DNA from: Porphyromonadaceae bacterium UBA3318
GTDB taxonomy: Bacteria > Bacteroidota > Bacteroidia > Bacteroidales > Muribaculaceae
Assembly (NCBI GenBank): GCA_002361235.1
Contig: DESI01000086.1
Coordinates: forward strand, 1 to 43,122
Length of the DNA stretch: 43,122 nucleotides
Direction: 5' to 3'
A program made the position numbers and the translations under genes. A model generated the notes under the pieces. That model was not told the DNA's origin. It saw only the letters and a program-made list of their open reading frames with translations, and searched no databases. Numbering within the stretch: position 1 is the stretch's first letter; the number at the start of each line of letters is the position of its first letter. Below, piece after piece: positions 33,598 to 40,559 of the stretch.

Positions 33598-33789
33598 TTA
33601 CTGCTCGGCCTGACGCAGCTGCTGTACGTATACGGCCTTCACCATCTTCTTGCGGTTTGTAACCGAAGGCTTCTCAAACGCCTGACGGCTGCGCAGCTCG
33701 CGGATAATGCCGGTCTTCTCAAATTTACGCTTGAACTTCTTCAGAGCTTTCTCGATGCTCTCGCCTTCCTTTACCTGTACAATGATCAT
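33598..33789 (-). CDS. rpsU: 30S ribosomal protein S21
   Basis: This is a 63-residue small-subunit protein near the 3' end of 16S rRNA. The sequence fits S21: VKEGESIEKALKKFKRKFEK, TGIIRELRSRQAFEKP and a basic end SVTNRKKMVKAVYVQQ. It is first in the order rpsU-xerC on the minus strand. A full consensus promoter lies 78 nt upstream. Length is normal for Bacteroidetes. Confidence 0.96.
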   Translation of the reverse strand: MIIVQVKEGESIEKALKKFKRKFEKTGIIRELRSRQAFEKPSVTNRKKMVKAVYVQQLRQAEQ

Positions 33790-33866
33790 GTTTTATTTTT
33801 TTATTTTTTATTGGTTTATATTCTGTTTTGCCACACCCTGAATACGTTGAGGGTGCAAAAGCGTTG

Positions 33867-33897
33867 CAAAATTACAATTACTTTATGGATTGACAAA
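33867..33897 (-). promoter_or_regulatory. Promoter of rpsU
   Basis: On the minus strand TTTG (33894-33897) and TAATTTTG (33867-33874) are separated by 19 nt, a full match to the Bacteroidetes consensus. Confidence 0.75.
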
Positions 33898-34037
33898 ATT
33901 TTTTTTAAAATTTGTTGCAAAAAACAATCAAATAATCATAGTCGGGCGTTAAAGTAACAGAAAATCGACTTACAATCCTTGTTTTTGCCGTGGGCGGAAA
34001 TAGAATGGAAAGACATACACATAAAACACACAATGCC

Positions 34038-34799
34038 ATGAAAAAAACAGCACTTCTGATGGCGGCGCTTGTTGTAAGCGGCGTAGCGTGGGCGGGTGAC
34101 CACACCACGGATCCCGACAAGTATTATCTCACACCTGATCAGGTTGCGGACAGCCGGCAATTGTTGCCCGAACCTCCGGCCGACGGGTCGATGCGTCTGG
34201 CATACGACCGCGAACAGTATGAATGGGGCAAGACCCTGCGCGACACCGAGCGCGGCAAGCAGGCAATAGTGGACGCCAACCTTAACGACGGATGGCTGGA
34301 CCGCTCGTTCAGCGAGGCTTTCGGCATGAAGCTGACCAAGGAAAACACTCCCGAAATCTACAAACTTCTGACCAATATGAAGGAAGATGCCGGCGATCTG
34401 TCTACACGTGCCGCCAAAAACTATTACAAGCGCACGCGTCCGTTCGTGAAATGGAATGAGCATACGTCCACGCCCTGGGACGAGGAGAGTCTGGCCAAGA
34501 ACGGTTCATATCCTTCGGGCCACACAGCCATAGGCTGGGCCACGGCGCTGGTGCTGAGCGAGATCAATCCCGCGCGTGTAAACGAGATTCTGGACCGCGG
34601 CTTCCAGTTCGGCCAGAGCCGCGTGATAGTGGGCGCGCATTATCAGAGTGACGTCGACATGGGTCGCGTTGTGGGTTCCGGCGTAATCGGCGTGCTGCAT
34701 GCCGATCCCGCCTTCCAGGAGCAGTTGGCCAAGGCCAAGGCCGAGTTCGCCGTCAAATCCCGGATGAAGGAACAAATTCTCAAGGCTCCGGCCAACTGA
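34038..34799 (+). CDS. PAP2-family class A acid phosphatase
   Basis: This is a 253-residue exported phosphatase of the PAP2 superfamily, similar to PhoN-type non-specific acid phosphatases. The signal peptide is MKKTALLMAALVVSGVAWA, which decides the start at 34038 over the open frame back to 33990. The three PAP2 motifs are complete: K127 to R134-P135 (KNYYKRTRP), P159-S-G-H162 (SYPSGHTAIG) and S194-R195 to H201 and D205 (SRVIVGAHYQSDVD). It should act in the periplasm on organic phosphate esters. It is a single gene, ended by the terminator at 34845-34877. Confidence 0.92.
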   Translation: MKKTALLMAALVVSGVAWAGDHTTDPDKYYLTPDQVADSRQLLPEPPADGSMRLAYDREQYEWGKTLRDTERGKQAIVDANLNDGWLDRSFSEAFGMKLTKENTPEIYKLLTNMKEDAGDLSTRAAKNYYKRTRPFVKWNEHTSTPWDEESLAKNGSYPSGHTAIGWATALVLSEINPARVNEILDRGFQFGQSRVIVGAHYQSDVDMGRVVGSGVIGVLHADPAFQEQLAKAKAEFAVKSRMKEQILKAPAN

Positions 34800-34813
34800 A
34801 AGCACTCATTGAG

Positions 34814-34849
34814 ATAACGTAATAAAAACGACATAACGTAATAAAAACG
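34814..34849. repeat. 17-bp direct repeat before a terminator
   Basis: The 17-mer ataacgtaataaaaacg occurs at 34814-34830 and 34833-34849. The second copy runs into the terminator stem. Confidence 0.75.
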
Positions 34850-34877
34850 CAGCGGGCTTTCTGGACCTGCTGCGTTT
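34845..34877. terminator. Bidirectional terminator between convergent genes
   Basis: A 12-bp stem (aaacgcagcggg with cctgctgcgttt, one wobble pair) has a 9-nt loop, with A and T runs on the two sides. It serves the PAP2 gene and the convergent carbonic anhydrase gene. Confidence 0.8.
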
Positions 34878-34901
34878 CTGTATGTGACTGTGGCAAAAGA
34901 C

Positions 34902-35444
34902 CTATTCCTGCGGGATGTCGCAGTAGCCGGAATCCTTGAACCACTGGCTGTACATCAGGTAGTTGCCGGCAATCTTGATGTTCATTTCCTTGGCTTTCTC
35001 CGGCTCTACCATCTTGATGAATTTGGCGGGGGCACCGGCCCACATCTCGTGGGGGCCGATCTTGGTGCGGCTCAGCACTACGGAACCGGCGGCCACCAGG
35101 GCGCCTTCGCCGACTTCGGCGTCGTCCATCACGATGGCTCCCATGCCGATCAGCGCGTAATTGCGTATCTTGGCGCCGTGTATCACCACGTTGTGGCCGA
35201 TGGACACGTCGTCGCCGATCTCGATGGTGGATTTCTCATAGAGGGTATGCAACACGGATCCGTCCTGGATGTTGACGCGGTTGCCGATGGTGATGGTGTT
35301 CACGTCGCCGCGCAATACGGTGCTGTACCATACGGAGCATTGGTCGCCCATGGTCACGTCGCCGACAATCACGGCATTGTCGGCGATGAAACAGTCCTTG
35401 CCTATTTTGGGTGTGAAGCCGCGCACACTTTTGATTATTGCCAT
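34902..35444 (-). CDS. Gamma-carbonic anhydrase family protein
   Basis: This is a 180-residue left-handed beta-helix protein of the gamma-carbonic anhydrase/YrdA/PaaY group, expected to be a trimer with a metal between subunits. Hexapeptide repeats run from about residue 15 to 135. The three metal-binding His positions are visible (SVLHTLYE, SIGHNVVIHG). Many members bind zinc; carbonic anhydrase activity has been shown for only some, so the reaction here is not certain. There is no signal peptide, so it is cytoplasmic. It lies downstream of pepP on the same strand with 180 nt between. Confidence 0.92.
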   Translation of the reverse strand: MAIIKSVRGFTPKIGKDCFIADNAVIVGDVTMGDQCSVWYSTVLRGDVNTITIGNRVNIQDGSVLHTLYEKSTIEIGDDVSIGHNVVIHGAKIRNYALIGMGAIVMDDAEVGEGALVAAGSVVLSRTKIGPHEMWAGAPAKFIKMVEPEKAKEMNIKIAGNYLMYSQWFKDSGYCDIPQE

Positions 35445-35543
35445 AAATCTGAGTTTATTAAATTGTTAAACCGGCTGCGGGGGAGCTGAAGCTCCGGGCC
35501 GCAACTAACCCACACGATACGGAAAACCGGGCTGACTTTTGGT

Positions 35544-35639
35544 GGGGTTGTTTCAGTTCGCCGGGGTTGTTTCAGTCCGCCGGGGTTATTTCAGTTCGCC
35601 AGGGTTGTTTCAGTCCGCAGGGGGTTATTTCAGTTCGCG
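35544..35639. repeat. 19-bp tandem array that copies the end of pepP
   Basis: Five 19-bp units (ggggttgtttcagttcgcc and variants) lie at 35544-35562, 35563-35581, 35582-35600, 35601-35619 and 35621-35639. The last unit includes the stop codon and last three codons of pepP, so each of the other units is a near copy of the gene's 3' end including a TGA- or TAA-like position. Confidence 0.88.
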
Positions 35640-37415
35640 GGTCTTGTCGGCCAGCCAGGCGGCCTCCTCGGGCGTGAGGAGCGGCGTGAGTGCCTCGCGT
35701 ACGCGGGCGTGATAGTCGTTGACCCACTGTATCTCATCGGCGGTCATGATCTCGGTCTGGAACAGACGGAGGTCGAAGGGGAACAACGTCAGAGGCTCGA
35801 ACTTCAGGAACTGGCCGAATTCCGTTACGGTGTCAGGCACGCAGAGTATCAGGTTCTCGCATCGGATGCCGTAGCGGTCGGCTAAGTAGAGGCCGGGTTC
35901 GTCGCTCTGCAGCATTCCGGGCTCCAGCGGAGTGGGGTTGGCGTTGAGGCGTATGTTCTGCGGACCCTCGTGGCAGTTGATGAAGAATCCCACTCCGTGG
36001 CCGGTGCCGTGATAGTATGCCTTGCCTTCGCGCCACAGGAACTGACGTGCCAGCACGTCGAGCTGATGGCCGGTGGTGCCGGCCGGGAATATGGTGTTGC
36101 TCAGGGCTATGTGGCCCTTCATCACCAGTGTGAAGTCGTGCTTTTCTTCCTCGGTCGGCGTACCGAGGGCCACGGTGCGGGTGATGTCGGTGGTGCCGAA
36201 GGTGTATTGGCCTCCCGAATCCACCAACAGCAGACCGTCGCCCTTGATGTCGCTGCTCGATTCCTCGGTGGGCTCATAGTGCACGATGGCTCCGTGGCCG
36301 TTCCATCCTATGATGCTGGCGAAACTCTCGTCCACGCACGTCGGGTCGGCAAGGCGCAGACGGCGCAGTTCGCGTGCCAGGCCTATCTCGGTCAGTTCGC
36401 CCTTGGGATATTCACGCTCCACAAGCATGAAGAATTTGGTCAGGGCCACGCCATCCTTCAGCATGGCGGTGCGGATGCTGCGGATCATGCTTTCGTTCTT
36501 GATGCTCTTGAGCTTGGCCACGGCCGAGCCGCCGAACACCACGGAGCAGCCCACATGGTCGTAGATGCCGCGCGCCGTCTTCTCAGGGTCGAGAAGCAGG
36601 CGTGTCTCCTTAGGCAGTCCGGCCACGAACCCGGTGACCGAATCGTATGGCTTGACCTCGATATGGTATTTCTGCAGATGTGCCTTGACCTCGTCGGTAA
36701 TCTTCTCTTGGTCGATAAAGAGTACGCGTCGCTCATTATCTATATATAGGAATGCCACGAACACCGGGCTATAGGCAATGTCGTTGGCGGCGCGCAGGTT
36801 TGTGGCCCATGCTATGTCGTCCAGGCTGGAGAGCAGGATGGCGTTGGCCAGTTCCGGCTTCACCTCCTCCATGATGGCTTCCATCTTCCGGTCGGTGGTG
36901 ACGCCCACGATGTTCTCGTCGTGTACGAACAGCGGATTCATGGGGCGTGCCGGACGGTCGGGGTATATATAGTCGAATACGGGAAATTCGGTGTTGAGTT
37001 TCACGCCGTTGTCGCCAAGTTCCTGTTCCAGGCGCTGGGCGTAGCTGATGCTGAACGTCATGCCGTCGATGCCTACGGTCTGGCCGGAATGAGTGTGCTC
37101 AACCAGCCAGTCCACCAGGTCAACCGCGTTGGGGCCGTCCTCCTCCATCATGCGGAAGCCGGTGTCCTTCAGCTGCTCGGTGGCCTGCAGGAAATAGCGG
37201 GAGTCGGTCCAGCAAAGGGCGTCGTCCTGCAGCACCACGGCCGTGCCGTTGGTGCCGTTGGCCGATTCGAAACCGGTGAGCCACTCGCGGCCGCGCCAGT
37301 GCATGGCCGGCAGCTCGCTCTGATGCGGGTCGGTGCCCGACACCACACACGCATCTATTCCATGCACGCGCATGGCCTGACGCATCCGCGCCAGATATTC
37401 CTGTTGTTTTTTCAT
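35625..37415 (-). CDS. pepP: Xaa-Pro aminopeptidase (M24 family)
   Basis: This cytoplasmic metallopeptidase removes an N-terminal residue before proline. The 596-residue three-domain form has two creatinase-like N-terminal domains (about 1-320) and an M24 catalytic domain (about 325-535), followed by a C-terminal extension of about 60 residues. Metal ligands are visible: Asp in LLLVDSGGQY and in TTDITRT, His in HGTGHGVGFF, Glu in QSDEPGLYL and in IRCENLIL. It resembles the long APP1-type enzymes rather than short bacterial PepP. The last codons lie in a 19-bp tandem array. The symbol is by family only. Confidence 0.92.
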   Translation of the reverse strand: MKKQQEYLARMRQAMRVHGIDACVVSGTDPHQSELPAMHWRGREWLTGFESANGTNGTAVVLQDDALCWTDSRYFLQATEQLKDTGFRMMEEDGPNAVDLVDWLVEHTHSGQTVGIDGMTFSISYAQRLEQELGDNGVKLNTEFPVFDYIYPDRPARPMNPLFVHDENIVGVTTDRKMEAIMEEVKPELANAILLSSLDDIAWATNLRAANDIAYSPVFVAFLYIDNERRVLFIDQEKITDEVKAHLQKYHIEVKPYDSVTGFVAGLPKETRLLLDPEKTARGIYDHVGCSVVFGGSAVAKLKSIKNESMIRSIRTAMLKDGVALTKFFMLVEREYPKGELTEIGLARELRRLRLADPTCVDESFASIIGWNGHGAIVHYEPTEESSSDIKGDGLLLVDSGGQYTFGTTDITRTVALGTPTEEEKHDFTLVMKGHIALSNTIFPAGTTGHQLDVLARQFLWREGKAYYHGTGHGVGFFINCHEGPQNIRLNANPTPLEPGMLQSDEPGLYLADRYGIRCENLILCVPDTVTEFGQFLKFEPLTLFPFDLRLFQTEIMTADEIQWVNDYHARVREALTPLLTPEEAAWLADKTRELK

Positions 37416-37434
37416 AATTCTTTAATTATATGTG

Positions 37435-37442
37435 CAAATTTA
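37435..37442 (-). promoter_or_regulatory. -7 box of the aminopeptidase gene
   Basis: The minus strand reads TAAATTTG, about 20 nt before the ATG at 37415, so the leader would be short. No -33 TTTG is present at the normal distance. Confidence 0.5.
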
Positions 37443-37682
37443 ACAAATTATTTCGAGATATGGATGATGAAAATAATGGTTGTTGAATTGCAATATGACG
37501 ATTTGCGGTTTTAGAGGGTAATTTGTTAAAATGACAAAATCGGCTTGTCTTGTTATCCGCGATTTTTAGTATTTTGGTCGTTAATTTGGTCAATTTGCCC
37601 CGAAATTAAGGAATTCTTCAAAAATTAATAAATTTTTACACGTTTTTCTTGCGTAACATTTTTTTAGTATGAAAAATTTAAC

Positions 37683-37890
37683 TAATTTTGCTTTGCAAAC
37701 GCGGGAAACCCGTTTGTATGGAACACAGACAAGACAATAAGAAAGATGGCAAGTCAAAAATCTTTTAGTAATAGTGATATAATTGTAAGTTAGTGGTTGA
37801 GTAGGAAAATCGTTGGCTTGTGAAAGCAGGCGCTATCTAAAAAATCACAGATGCAGTATGGTTGTGAAACCGTGCTGCATTTTGTTTTTA
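37683..37890 (+). ncRNA. Candidate small RNA gene with promoter and terminator
   Basis: TAATTTTG at 37683-37690 fits a -7 box. The RNA would start near 37697 and end after a terminator stem at 37851-37880 (atgcagtatggtt pairing with aaccgtgctgcat, with wobble pairs) followed by a T-rich tract (ttttgttttta). Length is about 190 nt. Near the 5' end is a hairpin (caaacgcggg/cccgtttg), and a longer-range pairing of caagtca with tggcttg is possible around an AT-rich centre. No reading frame is apparent. Length and layout would fit a 6S-like or other regulatory RNA, but I cannot assign a family. The rest of 37416-37997 holds only promoters. Confidence 0.5.
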
Positions 37891-37920
37891 TATGCAATGT
37901 GTGTTACGTTGCGGTTATAA

Positions 37921-37952
37921 TTTGTGTAAGCGGCGAAATATTCTTAAATTTG
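37921..37952 (+). promoter_or_regulatory. Promoter of the GlmU-like gene
   Basis: TTTG at 37921-37924 and TAAATTTG at 37945-37952 are separated by 20 nt: a full consensus match. The leader to the ATG at 38019 is about 60 nt. Confidence 0.75.
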
Positions 37953-38018
37953 CAAGCCAAGGGGAATCGTTAACCTTGCTGCCGCGCGGATGCGGCGGTG
38001 GAAACAACTTTATTCAGA

Positions 38019-39290
38019 ATGAGCAATCGGGATTCAGGCACCAAGGTGGTGCTGTATGATACAGAGGCAAATTACCGTAATCTGCTTCCGCTGAGTTACA
38101 CTCGGCCTGTGGGAGCATTCAGAGTGGGCATCGACACGCTGGCCGACAAATGGAAGGCCATGCTGCCGGGCGATTACCAGTGGCTGACACGGCCATGCCT
38201 GCGCGAGAAGTTTCCCGGCGAGTACGGCGCTCCGGGCGAGGAATGCGTGTACATAGCCGGCAACGTGCTGGCCGACAGCGAACTGGTGCGGCAGGTCAAG
38301 GAGCTTGAACCGGGCCACGGTCTGGCCGATGCCGACGGCCTCTGGGCATGGCGCGGCACATACGAGCAGTTCCTGAGCCTGACCGACAATGACGCCACCG
38401 ACAACATACCCACAGGCGTGATAAAGGAAAAGGACGAGCGTATCGCCGACTGCGACACGCGCGGACGCCGCATCAACTATGTGTTCGATATCTTCCTCAA
38501 GAACGAGCAGGCCCTGCTGGAGGACTATCACCGCTACTGCTACGGCCGCAAGTCGAGCGCGCCGGACGAGAGTACGCGCGTCATCGGCCCGATGTATCAG
38601 CCCGACGGCACTCCGAGCATCATGATAGAGGAGGGGGCAACTGTGATAGGCGCCACGCTGAACGTGACCGGCGGGCCTATATATATAGGAAAGGACTGTC
38701 AGGTGATGGAGGGTGCGTGTCTGCGCGGGCCCATCGCCATGCTTGAGGGCACACGCATCCGCATGGGCGCGAAGATATACGGAGGCACCACGTTCGGCCC
38801 CAACTGCCGCATCGGCGGCGAGGTGGACAATACGGTGATATTCGGCTACAGCAACAAGGCTCACGACGGCTACCTGGGCAACGCCGTGATAGGAGAGTGG
38901 TGTAACCTGGGGGCCGGCTGCAACGCCTCGAACCTGAAGAACGACTACACCAAGATACGCGTCTGGAACTATGCGCGCCGAGGCTTCATGAAGACCGACC
39001 TGCAGTTCTGCGGCCTGATTATGGGCGACCACAGCAAGGCGGCCATCAACACCATGTTCAACACCGCCACCGTGGTGGGTGTGGGCGTGAATTTCCACGG
39101 CTCAGGTTTTCCGAGGCCGTTCATCCCGAGTTTCCAGACGGGCAGCCCCGCCGGATTCACCGACGTAAGCGTAGACCAGTTCTTCAAGGTGGCCGCCGTG
39201 GTGATGGGTCGCCGCGGCATCGAGCTGACCGACGTGGACCGCCGCATGTTCGAGTTCATCCACCAGTCCGCCTCCGAGTTCAAGAGATAA
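38019..39290 (+). CDS. GlmU-like sugar nucleotidyltransferase/acyltransferase
   Basis: This 423-residue protein belongs to the alternative GlmU family of Bacteroidetes, proposed to make UDP-N-acetylglucosamine for the cell wall. The N-terminal half (about 10-195) is a divergent nucleotidyltransferase domain that does not show the classic LAAGxGTRM motif. The C-terminal half (about 205-400) is a left-handed beta-helix with hexapeptide repeats, including FGYSNKAHDGYLGNAVIGEW and CNLGAGCNASNLKNDY, which resembles the acetyltransferase part of GlmU. I chose the ATG at 38019; a GTG at 37998 in the same frame is also possible. It is a single gene behind a consensus promoter. Confidence 0.88.
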   Translation: MSNRDSGTKVVLYDTEANYRNLLPLSYTRPVGAFRVGIDTLADKWKAMLPGDYQWLTRPCLREKFPGEYGAPGEECVYIAGNVLADSELVRQVKELEPGHGLADADGLWAWRGTYEQFLSLTDNDATDNIPTGVIKEKDERIADCDTRGRRINYVFDIFLKNEQALLEDYHRYCYGRKSSAPDESTRVIGPMYQPDGTPSIMIEEGATVIGATLNVTGGPIYIGKDCQVMEGACLRGPIAMLEGTRIRMGAKIYGGTTFGPNCRIGGEVDNTVIFGYSNKAHDGYLGNAVIGEWCNLGAGCNASNLKNDYTKIRVWNYARRGFMKTDLQFCGLIMGDHSKAAINTMFNTATVVGVGVNFHGSGFPRPFIPSFQTGSPAGFTDVSVDQFFKVAAVVMGRRGIELTDVDRRMFEFIHQSASEFKR

Positions 39291-39377
39291 TGCGTGTGTA
39301 GTAATTCGGAATTTTGAATCCTGAATTTTGAACAAGCGCGAACGGAATATAAAAAGTGTTGAAAAACGAACAAAGCA

Positions 39378-39409
39378 CTTGCATAAGAAGCTAATTTTTA
39401 GTAACTTTG
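39378..39409 (+). promoter_or_regulatory. Promoter of the str operon
   Basis: CTTG at 39378-39381, 20 nt, then TAACTTTG at 39402-39409. The predicted leader to the rpsL ATG is about 135 nt. A 65-codon frame at 39328-39525 crosses this promoter and looks non-coding. Confidence 0.7.
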
Positions 39410-39548
39410 CAAAGTTTTTCGGGGCAAAACGCCTGATGCGTCTAACTAATCGATTGGCACTCAGTCGGTTGGCGGGCGTTTATGGTGTGTATGCCGTGAA
39501 ACCGATTATGGATAAAACAGAATAAACAAAAAATAAAAAAGCAACAGA

Positions 39549-39932
39549 ATGCCAACAATTCAGCAATTAGTACGCAAGGGTCGTACGGTGATGAAGGACA
39601 AGAGCAAGTCTCCTGCGCTGGATTCCTGCCCGCAGCGTCGAGGCGTTTGCGTGCGTGTGTACACCACGACGCCCAAGAAGCCTAACTCGGCAATGCGAAA
39701 AGTAGCACGTGTCCGTCTGACTAACGGCAAGGAGGTTAACTCCTACATCCCCGGAGAGGGCCACAACCTGCAGGAGCACTCGATCGTAATGGTGCGCGGC
39801 GGACGTGTAAAGGACCTTCCCGGTGTTCGTTATCACATCGTACGCGGCACACTGGATACAGCCGGAGTGCAGGGACGCACCCAGCGTCGCAGCAAATATG
39901 GCGCAAAACGTCCGAAGGCAGCCAAGAAATAA
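39549..39932 (+). CDS. rpsL: 30S ribosomal protein S12
   Basis: This is a 127-residue protein of the decoding centre. The sequence is highly typical: MPTIQQLVRKGR, the loop TTTPKKPNSAMRKVARVRL and PGVRYHIVRGTLDTAGVQ. The lysines at which streptomycin-resistance changes arise (TPKKPNS; VKDLPGVR) have the sensitive form. It is the first gene of rpsL-rpsG-fusA. A 135-nt spacer with two hairpins follows before rpsG. Confidence 0.98.
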   Translation: MPTIQQLVRKGRTVMKDKSKSPALDSCPQRRGVCVRVYTTTPKKPNSAMRKVARVRLTNGKEVNSYIPGEGHNLQEHSIVMVRGGRVKDLPGVRYHIVRGTLDTAGVQGRTQRRSKYGAKRPKAAKK

Positions 39933-39945
39933 ACATCTGGCCAAG

Positions 39946-40018
39946 AATCAAAAAAGGTATAACCAGTTTTGATTTTTCGGACATGCTATGGTTGAGTAAA
40001 CCCCGTGCAGAGGCACGG
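39946..40018 (+). promoter_or_regulatory. Structured rpsL-rpsG intercistronic region
   Basis: Two hairpins lie in the 135-nt gap: aatcaaaa with ttttgatt (39946-39974) and ccgtgc with gcacgg around AGAG (40003-40018). In E. coli the same gap is the S7 autoregulation site. Whether this region has that role is inference. Confidence 0.35.
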
Positions 40019-40067
40019 AGTTGAAGATTGTAAAAGCAGCCAAAATCAAAACATTAAACAAACAACA

Positions 40068-40544
40068 ATGAGAAAAGCTAAGCCCAAGAAAAGGGTGATA
40101 TTGCCCGATCCCGTATTTCACGACGTAAAGGTAACCAAGTTCGTGAACCATCTGATGTACGACGGGAAGAAGAACACGGCATATACTATATTCTACACCG
40201 CATTGGAGACCGTGAAGGCCAAGATGCCGAACGAGGAGAAGAGCGCGCTGGAGATCTGGAAGAAGGCTCTGGAGAACGTGACTCCTCAGGTGGAGGTAAA
40301 GAGCCGCCGTATCGGTGGCGCGACATTCCAGGTGCCGACGGAAATCCGCGGCGACCGCAAGGAATCGATATCCATGAAGAATCTCATCATTTTCGCACGC
40401 AAACGCGGCGGCAAGACGATGGCCGACAAGCTGGCAGCCGAGATCGTTGACGCATTCAACGACCAGGGTGGCGCCTTCAAGCGTAAGGAAGACATGCACC
40501 GCATGGCCGAGGCCAACCGCGCGTTCGCTCATTTCAGATTCTAA
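40068..40544 (+). CDS. rpsG: 30S ribosomal protein S7
   Basis: This 158-residue protein organises the 30S head and contacts the E-site tRNA. Typical segments: MRKAKPKKRVILPDPVFHDV, KFVNHLMYDGKKNTAYTIFY, KSRRIGGATFQVPTEIR and a C-terminal KREDMHRMAEANRAFAHFRF-like end (here KRKEDMHRMAEANRAF). The ATG at 40068 is chosen because the S7 family begins there; the open frame back to 40005 runs through the intercistronic hairpin. It is followed by fusA after 15 nt. Confidence 0.98.
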   Translation: MRKAKPKKRVILPDPVFHDVKVTKFVNHLMYDGKKNTAYTIFYTALETVKAKMPNEEKSALEIWKKALENVTPQVEVKSRRIGGATFQVPTEIRGDRKESISMKNLIIFARKRGGKTMADKLAAEIVDAFNDQGGAFKRKEDMHRMAEANRAFAHFRF

Positions 40545-40559
40545 ATTCAGAGATTCAAG

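Noticed and set aside
29452..33868. tRNA cluster expected near xerC/raiA/tuf in Bacteroidales
   Set aside because: No cloverleaf with a TPsiC-arm signature was seen in the gaps of this region; tuf is also absent.
39328..39525. 65-codon plus-strand frame before rpsL
   Set aside because: It crosses the str operon promoter and has no family resemblance.
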